Positions 11,191 to 23,639 of a stretch of DNA of 64,000 nt are shown here, one piece after another. Each line of letters begins with the position of its first letter. Position 1 is the first letter of the stretch. Location of the stretch: NCBI RefSeq assembly GCF_964355755.1, contig NC_092678.1:22734365-22798364 (forward strand). The letters are read 5' to 3'. Under the pieces are notes generated by a model. That model worked only from the letters and a program-made list of their open reading frames with translations, had not been told where the DNA came from and searched no databases. The position numbers were made by a program, and so were the translations under genes. Source of the DNA: Antedon mediterranea (lineage: Eukaryota > Echinodermata > Crinoidea > Comatulida > Antedonidae).

Positions 11191-11945
11191 TAGGGCCTGT
11201 CAATACTGGACGCATTCTTATAGTGTTCTTCCTTGTAAGTCGGTAGTGCGTGTAACATGAATATTCATATCACTACCTTATTGAATATGCATGATTTCCG
11301 CATTTGCATACATACAGAAAAAAATCGTAATGGACAGATATAAAGACCATTGACAAAGTTTAATAACAATAAACACAATTGTACAATAAATCGAATCAAA
11401 TTTAATTTAATCAAGTTATATTATACCCACAAAAAGAGAAAATACACACTCATAAAACTAATTTATAATTTAAAACGATTAATAAAAACTAATAAAATGT
11501 ATCCTCCGTTTATATAATCGATATAATAAATTAAAATATAAAAATATTAAGGCCCGAAAACGATCGACGTAAAATAGATAAACGTTTTTTCTTACATAAA
11601 ACAAAATAAATTCAAAAGTTATCCTATAGTCCTACTTCTAGGATAAACAATAGGCCAATATCAATAATAATAAAAATAACAATAATAATTTTGTTTTTAT
11701 TTTAAAATGTTTATACAGCCAGTATTTAAAATAGATACAAAACCACACACATTAGTAATGAACAACAGTAAGATTGTCTCCTGATACTTTACTTTAAAAA
11801 ATACCACAAATAATAGATAGGATTATTGAATAACCATCGATATTCAGAAGGTAGTATTTAAACGGGTAAGCGACATTTAGATTCAATATGCGAAACGCAT
11901 ATACCGTAATATGTTATTTGAATAAATCTAGCTTAATTAAGTTAA
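11191..11945. other. 3' flank of NLR-2
   Basis: AT-rich, and homologous to 18240-18820, 40030-40720 and 50885-51560. It includes a conserved stretch (ctgtcaatactggacgcatt) and inverted short motifs such as gaatattcat. No gene is seen. Confidence 0.6.
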
Positions 11946-14779
11946 CTAAAGATAAATAACATAAACAAGTTCTACCCATAAGAAAATATAAATGGCTAAA
12001 ATTGATAATAGAAAAAGTGAAATATATCCTCGTAATAATAGAAGAAAATAAGAAGATGTAGCTATAATTATTAAGTATATAGATATAAAAACTATAAGCC
12101 TATACAAAATATTTAAAAGACGAAATAAATGCTCTTTAAATATAGGTTTACATTTAGTTTCTATATACCAACTGTAATAGTTCAACTCTTCTATTTCTAA
12201 TGTTTTCTGATTCCATTCATCGTTTAAAACAAATGTGGGGATTAATGATGTACTGTAAATATTTGCAACGTCATTTCCATTGATAGATATCAGGTCACTT
12301 TTGATTATTATATTATTTTCATAACATTCACTTAGCATTTCATTAACAATAGTACCTGTTAAGTTACAATCACTCATAGAAAGACGGTATAAGTTTGGAA
12401 ATATAATCAATATATTAGCTAGTGTACTTCCGTTGATTGATGATAGGTCAATGCCATCCAAAATAAGATTATTCCATCTAAATCTATAACGACTAGGTGA
12501 TATTAAAAGATCGTGTAATTGTTTAGCTGACATATTATAATTACCCCAAGTTTGGCTTGGAGGGCCCAGCCGTGTGTCTAATAAATCGATAATGTTTCCA
12601 AGTAATTCGGTATCAATATCTGAAAGATCATTTCCTTTTAACTTGATAAGAGTTTCTTTTGACTTTAGATAGTTTATATCTACTTCATTAAACATGTCAA
12701 CTATTTGTTTGCTTGATAATTGAGAATTTGTCAAAGCGAAAGTTTCTAAATCTTTGGAAGTGTTCAATATACGACCTAACAGAGATCCATTTATAAACTC
12801 CGGATAGTCGGTCACGAGACTAAAACTCTTCAATTTAACAAAAGCTTTACTATGTTCACATTCTTCTAACATTGTGTTAATATGTGAACCACCTATATTA
12901 TATTCCATATAACGTATGTGGAGCTGTTTTAAATTTGGAAAGTTTTGAATTAATTTGCAAATCTGTGAGTCAATTGTAGTGTTATATTCGAAGCAACCAA
13001 TAAACCACCAAAACATGTCTACTTCCTCATCAAAACGGTATTTTTTCCATTCGTCTGAGAGGATTTTAAGAGCTTTATTTCCCCATTTATGAAGTAATTG
13101 TATCATACACCTGTTTCGATCTTGATACAAATATTGTAATAAGATTTCAACGTGTGCTACTAACCTACATACATTACCAGATGACTCAATGTTTGATTTT
13201 TCTATGATTGATAATATAGTTTCAGATATTACATTTCCCCCCATGTTTGTAAAGGCATATGCAAACAATTTCATTTGTTGGAATAAGTGAAAATCTTTTT
13301 TATATAGCATCTTTAAAGAATTTTTAAAATGTTCAACATCTATTTTCATTTCTGGTGACATTTGTTTATCCAATGATTTCACTACATTTTGTTCGTGCTC
13401 GCTATTTACATATTTAAAATATACTAAAAAAGAGTAATAATTTGATAGCCTATTTTCCAACCAGTGCTTCATTAATTTGTCTGCATTAGGACCTAGAAAA
13501 CTGATAGTGAAAACTCTTACCATGTGTAAATACTCGCTCGTTCTTATTTTTTTGCATTCCTCGAAATCTAACTTCTCAATATTATTTGACAAGTAAAGCC
13601 CGGCCAATGCCTCTGACAATAACTTATGTGGAAATTCGTACGTCTCCGTAAAATCATCCTGAACAGGAGGTGGATATTGTTGGTCAACAAATCCTATTTT
13701 CAGCGATAATTTAACTAAAGTTGTATTTCGTATAAGTTTATTCAATTGTTTATCTGTAAAAGTGAGTATATTTTGCTGTAAACCAATGTAACTAATATTT
13801 CCTAATAACAAAATTGAATTTTTGTATTCATCCGGAATGTCTTCAAAGTCTGCCGCTGGTTTAATAGTAGGATTATCACTTCTGTTAATGTACTGATTAA
13901 TAATCACACAAAAAATTTCTTTTAAAAATGTATGATAATCCTCAGGGATTACTTGTTTGTGTTCCCACACAACACACATTTTTAGTAACAAATACGGGAA
14001 TGGAAACATTTGTTCAAATATGTTTTTGTAGTCACCACCCCAATCAAATGTATTACCTGAATTAAGTTTAAGTAGGTTAATCAATGACTGACCTATTTCA
14101 TGCTTTCCAATGATTTCAAAGTATCTGAAAATAAAATGCTTTATGTTTTTTTCTGCAAATCCTTTTAAGTTTACAATTATATCATAATGTTTATGTAAAT
14201 TTGCTGTAAAACCCGGCCGTGAAGTTAGAATAACTGTGGTGTCCTCTAGTTCATCTCGTTTTAACATCTTTGGAATATCCACCCCGGATTGTAATTCATC
14301 TAATCCATCAATCAGAACAACTAATTCTCTATCGTATTTCTGAATAAAAGTGTGTATAGATGTTTTATTTACACAGGGATCTGTTTTTGCATTAACCTTA
14401 AAGTTATTAACGATTATATCTGTGATGTGTTGACCTGAATTGATGTCTCTTATGTTTACGAGAAATAATATTTTACCAGCAAACGTGGTATCGTTATTTG
14501 TCGCCCAGTTATAACATATATATCGAAGTAATGCTGTCTTACCAATTCCTCCTATCCCTACCATTAATACTTTACATGGATTTCTGGCTTTTATCTGATC
14601 TAATAATTCTTCAAGTGATGTAAAAGTATCTTCTTCCTCTTTTTTAATATATAGGTTTGGATCGGTAAACATCTTTGAAATATCATACTCTTTATCTGCA
14701 CTCCATGTAGGTGGTCTTATATTTGGATTTTTTAATTTCTTTTTTTGTTCTGCTGTTATGAAGTCTCGAATATGCTCAT
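11946..14779 (-). CDS. NLR-2 NACHT-LRR exon with C-terminal TM
   Basis: Intact large exon, about 944 codons, from acceptor cattgcag (14779, phase 1) to the stop. Order: a conserved lead-in (EHIRDFITAEQ, RPPTW, MFTDP); NACHT with Walker A GIGGIGKTALL (near 14545), Walker B LVVLIDGLDEL, sensor ILTSRPG; a helical region with FLGPNADKLMKHWLENR; LRR-type repeats (FPNLKQLHI, FPNLYRLSM); then a C-terminal tail with about two hydrophobic segments (IVFISIYLIIIATSSYFLLL and ISLFLLSILAIYIFLWV). Joined to its four upstream exons it gives an in-frame protein of about 1182 residues. It is the best-preserved full gene in the window. An immune-receptor role is inferred from family and cluster. Confidence 0.85.
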
Positions 14780-14905
14780 CTGCAATGAGTTCAATTAACA
14801 AAAAGAGATAGATTGTTTTAGTATTATCTCTAAAAATATATGAAATCAGTAATCAATTATATAGACGTATGGCAGCGTCCAAATTATAGAAATAATCCTA
14901 ATTAC

Positions 14906-15007
14906 CTTCTGACAATTTGTGGTCTGAAAATTTGTTTGCAAAAACATTGAATGAGTATGAGGTTATGACAGCCAAGATGACAACAATAAATGCAAAGACC
15001 ATCCACG
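14906..15007 (-). CDS. NLR-2 transmembrane exon
   Basis: A 102-nt phase-1 exon (acceptor ctttatag, donor cagaag then gtaatt) encoding AWMVFAFIVVILAVITSYSF and a polar end LSEG. One transmembrane helix is predicted between linker and NACHT. Confidence 0.7.
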
Positions 15008-15178
15008 CTATAAAGAAAAAAAAACATTACAATTTATTTCTTGCCTTTATTTATTTATTTATTATACATGTGTTGACTAAAGTGCCCAGTTTAGTTATTT
15101 GTTTTTTTGTTTTTATTTGTTTTGAGAATAAGACTTAATTCATAATTGGGAATAGATGTTGTAATTGTTAATACTTAC

Positions 15179-15229
15179 CGTTACGTCGATTTAATTTAGA
15201 TTTGAATGTGCTGTTAGATCGAGGTGACA
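15179..15229 (-). CDS. NLR-2 basic linker exon
   Basis: A 51-nt phase-1 exon (acceptor cctacag, donor gtaagt) encoding VSPRSNSTFKSKLNRRN, rich in Arg/Lys, next to the transmembrane exon. Confidence 0.6.
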
Positions 15230-15598
15230 CTGTAGGTTAGAAACAAATTAAATAATCTTCAAAAAGTCCATTTAACACAACTACTAATAGTTGACTCTTA
15301 ATTTATTGTGAATGATTTGTCATTTTAACCCATTTTTTGCTGTACAGTTTTTTCAGGGAAATAATTTTTGGTCAAAGTGAATAGCTATTATGTAACATTA
15401 AAATAGCATATTAAATAACAAAAAAAAATTTTTTTCAGGGTACAATATATCTTTAATAATACCTACATAATATATCAATCCTCAATTCTTTATGTATTAA
15501 TGATTGGTACAATATTGTAACCATTTCCATTGCATCCTAACCCCTCTCTGCATTTGTTAGTTATAATTCATTCAGTCACTGGCTAGTCTGGTACATAC

Positions 15599-15658
15599 CT
15601 GTGGGAACTACCATTGTTGTAGCTGAAGCCGATATCAATGTAGGCTGATAAGGTGTTA
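15599..15658 (-). CDS. NLR-2 Ser/Thr linker exon
   Basis: A 60-nt phase-1 exon (acceptor tttacag, donor acag then gtatgt) encoding VTPYQPTLISASATTMVVPT. It matches the 60-nt exons of NLR-3 and NLR-4. The 75-nt linker exon of NLR-1, -3 and -4 is missing here. Confidence 0.65.
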
Positions 15659-16003
15659 CTGTAAACGTAGATTCATATGCACAAAAAAAATAAGATATAA
15701 GTTTAAACTTCACCAAAATGTTACTAAAATTGAAATATACAGTATTTCCAGAAACTACAAAGACCCCATAAAAATCTTAAATAATTTAGTTTGAATGAAT
15801 ATCTTTGTTATTTTGAAATTATTATTTTCAAATAAATACCATGGCCTTTGATATAGTTTAGTTAGAGGAAATACGCTCAAGCCATCATTGATTTTGCATG
15901 ATGTAATACACGGTAAATCCGTGTTTAATAATCAATATTGTATTGTTTTCTATTTAATGAGCAAATAAAAAAGAAGCTCTCAATCGAGATGTGGTAGGCA
16001 TAC

Positions 16004-16505
16004 CTAGTAGAATATATTGTGCCACATTGTTCAGTAGTTTTGCAAATGTTTCAATTTCTTGTTGTGAATTTAGTTTTCCGTCTTTTTCAATGTGATATAC
16101 AACATCCCAAATGTTGTCGTATTTGAAGGCACTCAGTTGATAGAAATCAATCACAGACCTTAAGTCATCTTTGTCTACGTTAATAAGCGTTGTAAACAGT
16201 GCTCTGCGGTAGTTGGTTATTATTGTCTCTGATGTGTTATTACTGCATTGTACAGTATTCTTGTATTCTGTTATACAATTTATCGCTGATTCCTGATTAG
16301 TTACTTCAGCAATCTCCAACAACAGCCTCACATCAGTTTTTGAGATAAATCGATAGCGAGTAAGAGTATTAAATAGGCCCATGGCTGACTGATCTAGACC
16401 GCCAATAGGTATAATACCACATAGAAGCATTCTTAACTTCCGAACTTCAGTGCCAGCATAGTGTTTGCTAAGGTTTTGTAGAAACATTTGGTATTTATCG
16501 TCCAT
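16004..16505 (-). CDS. NLR-2 tandem DED-like exon
   Basis: First coding exon, 167 codons plus one base. It starts at MDDKYQMF just inside acceptor ttttttcag and ends before donor gtatgc. The first DED-like domain (LRMLLCGIIPIGGLDQS, LFNTLTRYRFIS) is at residues about 5-78. The second (YRRALFTTLINVDKDDL, IWDVVYHIEKDGKL) is at about 100-165. The DED match is by pattern; a related death-fold cannot be excluded. With NLR-2's other exons it forms a complete gene. Confidence 0.8.
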
Positions 16506-17379
16506 TTTGAATCTGAAAAAAAAATTTATTAGTATAAAAATATATGACTAAAATATGACCATATAGGTCTAATTACGAAAGCAAGAACCATGAATAATCA
16601 TCTAAGACAAGCTAAAACATTTAAACATAAGAAACTTTTATTTTAAAATTATGTTGTTTTATATCTAATTTTATATTACTTAATGATTAATAATAATATG
16701 ATTAATACAATTGTAGGCCTGGTTTCCCCTAACAGTACACACTATACGCCTATATTTCTATGCACAATGCATTAGTCCCAAATCTGAAACACAGCCTAAA
16801 GAATCTATACAGGCACATTTATTAAACTAAATTATTACTATATATTTAGTATAATGTAAAGTTAATATTAATTAAAAGTTTATACAAATGCTCACGGTAT
16901 GTTTTATCCCGTATGTTTTCTGAAATAATATGAGACCGTCCACCATTCGTTGTTCGTAACTCTGATGGCATGTTGTCTACCCAGTGTCATAAATCGAAAA
17001 TAAAACAATATAGTCAATGGTGCATAAAATACGAATAAGCGCATAACAGAAATTCAGTTATAATCGTGTTTACTTTATTGACATTTTCAATAAACCAATT
17101 CATTTAAAATCTAGAAGGCCGTTGTATAAAAATAATTTGAATATTTCTTGTAAATTAATATTAACTTCTAAATCGAATACACATTGTTATAGTTTCTCTT
17201 TGTGGAATTAACCGTTTTAGTTTGTAGTATTCCTAAATTGATCATCATAATAATATTAATATTTGCAACATTTTATATATAAATTTATATATTTCCCACC
17301 ACTTCTTAATTTGAAGAGAAAAAAATAAAATAGATTTAAAACTACTCCTGAACATTTTAGCAGTATCGCTGAAAAACCC
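16506..17379. other. Upstream region of NLR-2
   Basis: AT-rich; the remote 5' exon and promoter could not be placed. No CRE block as in NLR-3 and NLR-4, and no other gene. Confidence 0.5.
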
Positions 17380-18239
17380 TGTTATTGACATCAGCTGTGA
17401 ACTACTCTATAATGGATAAGTAATTACTATCTATTTATCTCAATTATAGAATCTTCTTTTCAAGCTCTTGTTATATCATCTCAATAACAGAATAAATAAT
17501 TGAAAATAAGAATTTCATATTTTATTGCTTAGTTTTCTGTACACATTACGTTTGGCATGAATCATTTCATTTTAAAAAGTTGTAGATTGAGTGTGACTAT
17601 TTTTTATCTATTTTTGGAATTTCTTATTATAAAATAGTATCACGAATTTTCATTTACAACATTGCATTTTAATTATACACATTTTTAATATAATATATAC
17701 TTCACCTTATCACCGATGTTTACCAATGTTCTGTAATTAAATTTTAATCTGACCGAGTTGTATTTATTTTGAGCAGAAGGAATACGGCACACTTTTCCAG
17801 TGTATGTTGTGAATAAACGACCAACATTGTATTTACCCAATTGTACAAGTTAATACAATTTTAAAACAATACATATCTGAAATAGTCACTGTTTATTTGA
17901 GAATTTAATTTTGGAAAACACTACACAATTTATATCCAAATTTTATTCGTAAAATGAGTTTGCTGCCACCTATGTTGTTGTATTCACGCTTGAGTAAGCT
18001 CATTTGCATTCTTTCTTCAACAGATGTATTTTATGTTTATGGCGTTCACGTGTCTGAGATGTGTTTACTATTGCAGAAGTTTTTTAAAGAAATCTAGGCC
18101 CGACATTAGTGAAGAAACCAGGACTCAAGGAGTGACTACAGGGTAAGCTTACATTAACTTATATTCTTGTTAATGTAGAACTATTAGGCCTAGCCACATT
18201 TTAGTAGTACAGTGGTTAGCTTAGATGATAGATCCCGTA
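17380..18239. repeat. Inter-NLR conserved block, copy 2
   Basis: Homolog of the blocks at 1616, 10190, 37470 and 48280, with small deletions. It holds the octamer and exon-like segment below. Confidence 0.75.
18002..18142 (+). other. Octamer and putative spliced exon, copy 2
   Basis: ATTTGCAT at 18002-18009, acceptor ttcttcaacag, segment 18024-18142, donor gtaagc. Internal deletions relative to other copies change the frame, while both splice-like sites remain. Confidence 0.35.
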
Positions 18240-18831
18240 CGAGTAAAGTACAGCAGTGCCTGTCAATACTGGACGCATTCTTATAGTGTAACATGAATAT
18301 TCATATTAGGCTACCTTATTGCATCGCATACATACGGGAAAATGCGTAATGAATAGATATAACGACCATTGACAAAGTTTAATATACAATAAACAAAATT
18401 GTACAATAAATCGAGTCAAATTTAATTTAATCAAGTTATATTATACCAAAAAAAATAGAAAATACACACTCATAAAAGTAATTTATAATTCATTTAAAAC
18501 GATTAATAAAAACCAATAAAATGTATCCTCGGTTTATATAATCGATATAATAAATATAAATAAAAACATATTAAGGCCCGATAACGATTGAAGTAAAATA
18601 GATAAACGTTTTTTCTTACATAAAACAAAATAGATTCAAAAGTTATCCTATACTATAATATTTTTTTTCAAATTTTAAAATGTTTATACATAGCCTGTAT
18701 TTAAAAAAGATACAACACCACACAAATTAGTAATGAACAACAGGAAGATTGTCTCCTGATACTTTACTTTAAAAAATACCACACATAATAGATAGGATTA
18801 TTGAATAACCATCGATATTAGGCGCCTTCGG
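18240..18831. other. 3' flank of NLR-3, distal part
   Basis: Homologous to the NLR-2 3' flank at 11190-11850. It is cut off from the NLR-3 gene body by the 5.7-kb insertion that starts at about 18832. Confidence 0.65.
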
Positions 18832-19279
18832 TAAATTATTTCAAACGACAAGAACGCGTTCAGGCACGTTTGCTATTGTATTATGACAAAGGTCGTGAAG
18901 ACGCGTTTGGCAGACCATTTGGGGGAACCCCGTTTGGACGCGTTTATTCACGTTTGGCATGTTGCTCCGCCCCATTGAACGTTTGACTGAGCAGCATTAT
19001 TGTTTGTTATTTTGTACGATTCCTTCATTGACTATTAAATTTTCAGATAATGGTATATTGTTCTTCACACGCCCGCCGTTTGTCAAGACGTATTTACATA
19101 GAAATTACTTTTTAAAGCCTAGTCTCTAGAGGAGGCCTAGGCCTACCATGGAGAAACACTATGCATGGAGTTATACTCCTTACCGAATTACGGAAAAATA
19201 TACAACAACAATGCGTACAATATCGCTACAAACGCGATTCCTTGTCTGTGGGGATTTCCTTGATGATAAGGCCCCGCAC

Positions 19280-20185
19280 GCGATTTTTTTTTTCGTACAT
19301 AAGTTGGGGACCCCCTCATGAAACGTCACAAAATAAACATGAATAATTCATCAGTTAAATGTTCTTGTTCCGTGTGCACCCAAGCGTATAGCAACAAGAA
19401 GTGATTACACAAGTGCGGTACGATTCTAGACCTATCTCCGCGCTGTTGTTGCGGCGTGCGATTTCATAGAAGAATAGCGGCGTTTTGTGTGGATTGTCGA
19501 AACAATCAGCCTTTAGTTTATGATAGTGTTTTTAATATAATTTATTACTAAAGAATTACGTGTTAAAATTATAGTTTCTATTAATACTATTAGGCCTAGG
19601 CCTAATTATTAGTCTCTAAACATATGTCTATTCTAGTAGTAGAGCTGTGTGTGTGTGTGTTATAGGTATGACACAATCCGAGTAATAAGTCAGCAAAATT
19701 AAACAATAAACATTACACAAAAATACAGTTTTTATTCTCGTGGGTCTAATCTTCCCATCTCATGTGTTCATATACGCGCATTTTTAAAGTTCCTTTGAGT
19801 ACATGCATTGTTTGATAATAAAATAGCAGAATTAAAAAAAATACAGTACACAAATTATACATATTCTTTATTCTTGTGGGTCTAAGCTTTCTTTGGGCTA
19901 TGTCCAATGAATTACTACTACTTAGTATTCATGTCTTGCCTAGCTGTCGATTAGCCTCGACTCGACACATTTTGTGTGAAGAAGAGTGCGCGAAGGCAAT
20001 CGCGTGAATTTACTTAGAATCCTAGGCCTACTGTAGAAAGTATCGTATCGCAGTTGTGTAATCGCTTCTTGTTGCTATACGCTTGGGTGCACACGGAACA
20101 ACACATTTAACTGATGAATTATTCATGTTTATTGTGTGACGTTTCATGAGGGGGTCCCCAACTTATGTACGAAAAAAAAAATCGC
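19280..20185. mobile_element. MULE-like MITE with long TIRs
   Basis: A 906-bp element with about 145-base inverted repeats (19280-19424 and 20042-20185, only a few differences), starting gcga followed by ten T. It is flanked by a perfect 9-base duplication gccccgcac (19271-19279 and 20186-20194). Long TIRs with a 9-bp duplication are typical of Mutator-like elements. No transposase is inside; the centre has two related AT-rich stretches (about 19710 and 19850). Confidence 0.75.
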
Positions 20186-20194
20186 GCCCCGCAC

Positions 20195-21471
20195 AGCCCG
20201 TAAACAACATTGCAATGTAATAATATGCGGCCTACACTATTATAAATGATTTAATCCTACCTTGGGTTAGCGAATTATAAAAAACAACACCTAGGCTAGG
20301 ACACCAACAAAATATATGCAAGATAAATATATATTCCATGTTAAGATTTAAGATATGCCTTTTAAATTATTAAAAAAGAAAATGCCCGACTAGAATTTGG
20401 ATGGAGGGAAAAAAACATGTGAATTGCGGGAACAGTTTAGAGCAGCTAAGAGAGTATTATATTACGTTTCATGTCATGTGACACAAAATTCAGGTACACG
20501 TAATTAGCCACCCCTGGTACTGAGTGAGAAACATGTGAGAGGTTGCGGTAAACAGAGAGTATCGTGTTTCATGCCATGTGACCAAAAAAAACTAGGTCTG
20601 TATTAATTACGGTCTTCTGTCGGCAGTCTTTTTGAGCGACCGACTGCGCGCGTACCAACACAGATCGGAAATGATGAGCGCGCGTGTCACAATGAAAATT
20701 GTTGACGATCCTTTTTTGTCGGGATCGTTTCTGGATCGACTGGACGTTCGCTATATTATTTTTATTTGTTGGCTTAGTTCATTTTGTTGGATCGTGTCTC
20801 TACGTTCGTTTACATCGTGGGAAATTTATTTAATGGCTGGAAATTATAACGTTCAAACACCGTACTGTTAAAAAATAGATTTCTTTCAGATTACCGACGA
20901 TTTTTTAAAACTTTTTTAAACTCTGAAATATAAATTCCCTATCGCGAGAAGCATGATTGGGCTCAATAATACTAAATAGTGAGCTGATTTATAGTTTGAA
21001 AACAGCTTACGGCATTTCTTAAGTGAATTTTTATTCAACGTATTCTTCCTTGATGAATCCTTTTCCCATTGCTGTGTAAATCAGTATTTAAAGATGCCAA
21101 AAGTGTGTGTAATTATTTCACAGGTAAATCAGGCATAAGAAAACTCATCGCCCAACAGGCAGGACCTCGTGGTGTGCCGATCTCGAGCGCGAGATCATCG
21201 TAAACAAAATTGGTAGAGTCCATTATGTATGGGGTGTTTACTATTTACGAACCTATTAAAAACGCGCTCCGACCATTGTGTAGGCAAAATATTTATTTCG
21301 TTAAATCCCTAATTTGATAATCGCGTATTCTGTAAACACGTGACTGATGATGTAATCCTCAGCGACAAACTAAATGCACGTGATTTAATGTGTTGGGAAA
21401 AGGCTTGCTGTTTACCACATTACACGATTCACGGTGCTATTCGTGTTTCCTTGACGTAAATCGGCGGCGTG
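20195..21471. other. Interior of TIR element, unassigned
   Basis: Unique-looking DNA within the 5.7-kb element. A 79-codon plus frame at 20632-20871 starts without a recognisable domain and I do not call it a gene. No repeats of note. Confidence 0.4.
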
Positions 21472-21474
21472 TAA

Positions 21475-23574
21475 AGGCTGGTTTCCTGTCGACGTAAGAA
21501 GTCGAATTTTGCAACGATTCTTGCGTTTCATACGTTTCTTACGTCTCTTACGAAAGTTGAGAAAAACTTGACGTCGTTGACCTTAGTCAAGATCGTGTCG
21601 GGCCGCATAGAAACATCTGTAGTTATGCTGCTCCCGAAAGTTGAAATTTTGGCTGTGAAACACACGTCGTATGCTTACGTCGATTTTAGTGTTGTTACGA
21701 AAGTTGAAATTTTTTCTTACGTCGGTCGGATTTATGACGTATTTGAAACAACATCTCTGATTGGTGTTTCTTTTTAGAGCGGGTTTTATCATTATTCGCG
21801 CGAAATGTTGAATGTTATTGTACCTGTAGCTACTCAGCAGCAGTGTCAGTGCAGCACACCAACATATTATTTTCAGTAGGCTAGGCCCTAGTATTAGTAA
21901 AATACTTAATTAATACTGTACTAATAGGAATTGGATTTGACCAAATAATTAAACTAGCCTAGGCCCCTAGCCTATTATTATTAGACCTACCTAGGCCCTA
22001 GGCTAAGCATTGGCCTATGGGCCTCCCTATAAGCATATCTAATCGAGCATGATATAGTACTAACCGCAGTAAGATACCCATTATTTACAGGCCTATAATA
22101 AGAATAAATTTAACAAAACAATATAAATTATACAAAATCAAGCAAACAATTTTTTTTTAAGTTACATAATAATATTATATTGCTTACAAAGGGGCTTTCT
22201 ATATCTTATCTTGTTGCAAATGTTCATTTTCGCGACGTTTCTACCGATGCTGATTGTTTATTGCACGTCCATAAATAAGAGTATTAGATTTTGATATGAG
22301 TTGTAAACCAATTCAATTCAATTCATCGACATTTTTATTCCATAATCAATATAAAAACATATACAAATACAATACAAATAATAAGATAATGGAATGGGAT
22401 ACAAAATAAGCACAAGTGCTTTAAGCATGTAACCCTAACAAAAAGATCAAACAATTAGTACAAACAAAAATAACATAATGTGATTTACTTAACTTAAATA
22501 TTTCTATTGTTATAATATTGCTTTAATCTCTGTTTAAACAAACTTAAAGTGGGGGATTGTTTTATATAGTCTGTTAAATTGTTCCAAATATGTGTTCCTT
22601 GGTAGGAAATACATTGCTGTCCGACTTTGGTGCGTTTTAGTTGTGGACAGTAGTTTGACCTGTTTCTAGTTGAGTAATTATGGAATGAGGCAGATGTACT
22701 AAATAAGTTATTAAATGATTCAGGTAATAGATTATGTTTATATTGATACATAAATATAGCAGTGTGTTTCGTATAAAGGTCAAAAATATTTAATGTTTGG
22801 GTCGAAATAAAAAGTGGATGAGAAGGATGCATAAAATGAACATGACAAATATTTCTAAGTGCTTTTTTCTGGAGAATATGTATACGGTTTAAATTTGTAG
22901 CAGAAGTAGCACCCCATACTGTGATAGCATACGTTATTCTAGGTAATATAAGTGCATTGTATACCGTTAACAAGATGTTACTTGATAACATAGACTTCAC
23001 TTTGTTTAAGACACCAATTATTCTAGAAATACTGTTTGCTACCTCATTTACATGAAAATTAAACGATAAACTCCCTGATTAGAACATTATTATGCCTATA
23101 TTGAAACTACTGTGCATTTGTAAAGTATGTAGGCCTACAACATCGTAAAGTGGGCTAAAATTATAGTAGTAAATACATACAAATGTTATTGTCCGGCTTT
23201 ATTTCACTATAAGGAAATACACATTACGTCATAACTCTTGTCGCTCATTGGTTGCTTGTTACGATTGCGCTTACGTCTCTTGCGAAAGTTGACTTTCGTA
23301 AGAGACGTAAGAAACGTGACGCAAGGGCGTTCATTCAAGCGTAAGATAAAAAATCCCGGTTTCCTGTAAAATCGGAAGAAAACGTCGTAACGCAACAATT
23401 GTTAGGTCATCGGTTTCCTGTAAAATCGGCGTTTGTCGTTACCATTTTTCTTACGTTGCGTCGATTTTGTAAATTTTCGATCGTAATCGGTTTCCTGTAA
23501 AATCCGCATTTCTTACGACAAATCGGCGTAGTCGCAACAAAAGTGATGTTCTTACGTCGACAGGAAACCAGCCT
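21475..23574. mobile_element. Harbinger-like TIR element
   Basis: A 2100-bp segment with perfect 26-base inverted repeats (starting aggctggtttcctgtcgac) and TAA on each side (21472-21474 and 23575-23577). A three-base TWA duplication fits PIF/Harbinger elements. The motif ggtttcctgtaaaatc recurs at least three times near the right end as subterminal repeats. No transposase or Myb-like gene is seen. A LINE fragment is nested in it. Confidence 0.6.
22309..23073 (-). mobile_element. 5'-truncated CR1/L2-group LINE
   Basis: The minus strand encodes the end of a non-LTR reverse transcriptase: FHVNEVANSISRIIGVLNK, then LLTVYNALILPRITYAITVW, ILQKKALRNICHVHF, ending in YYNNRNI at 22494. This thumb/C-terminal pattern is common in CR1, L2 and related clades; the clade is uncertain. 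The frame is open from about 23073. The 3' end (plus-strand 22309) has TTGAA-type short repeats. The fragment lies inside the Harbinger-like element, so it is a younger insertion or was carried in with it. Confidence 0.75.
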
Positions 23575-23639
23575 TAAATGAAACAATTGTTTTCATCAAA
23601 TTGGTTCCTATTAGCCGTTGTCGACATAGAGCGATCGGC

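Noticed and set aside
20632-20871. 79-codon plus frame inside the 5.7-kb element
   Set aside because: No domain, no conserved copy and no splice context.
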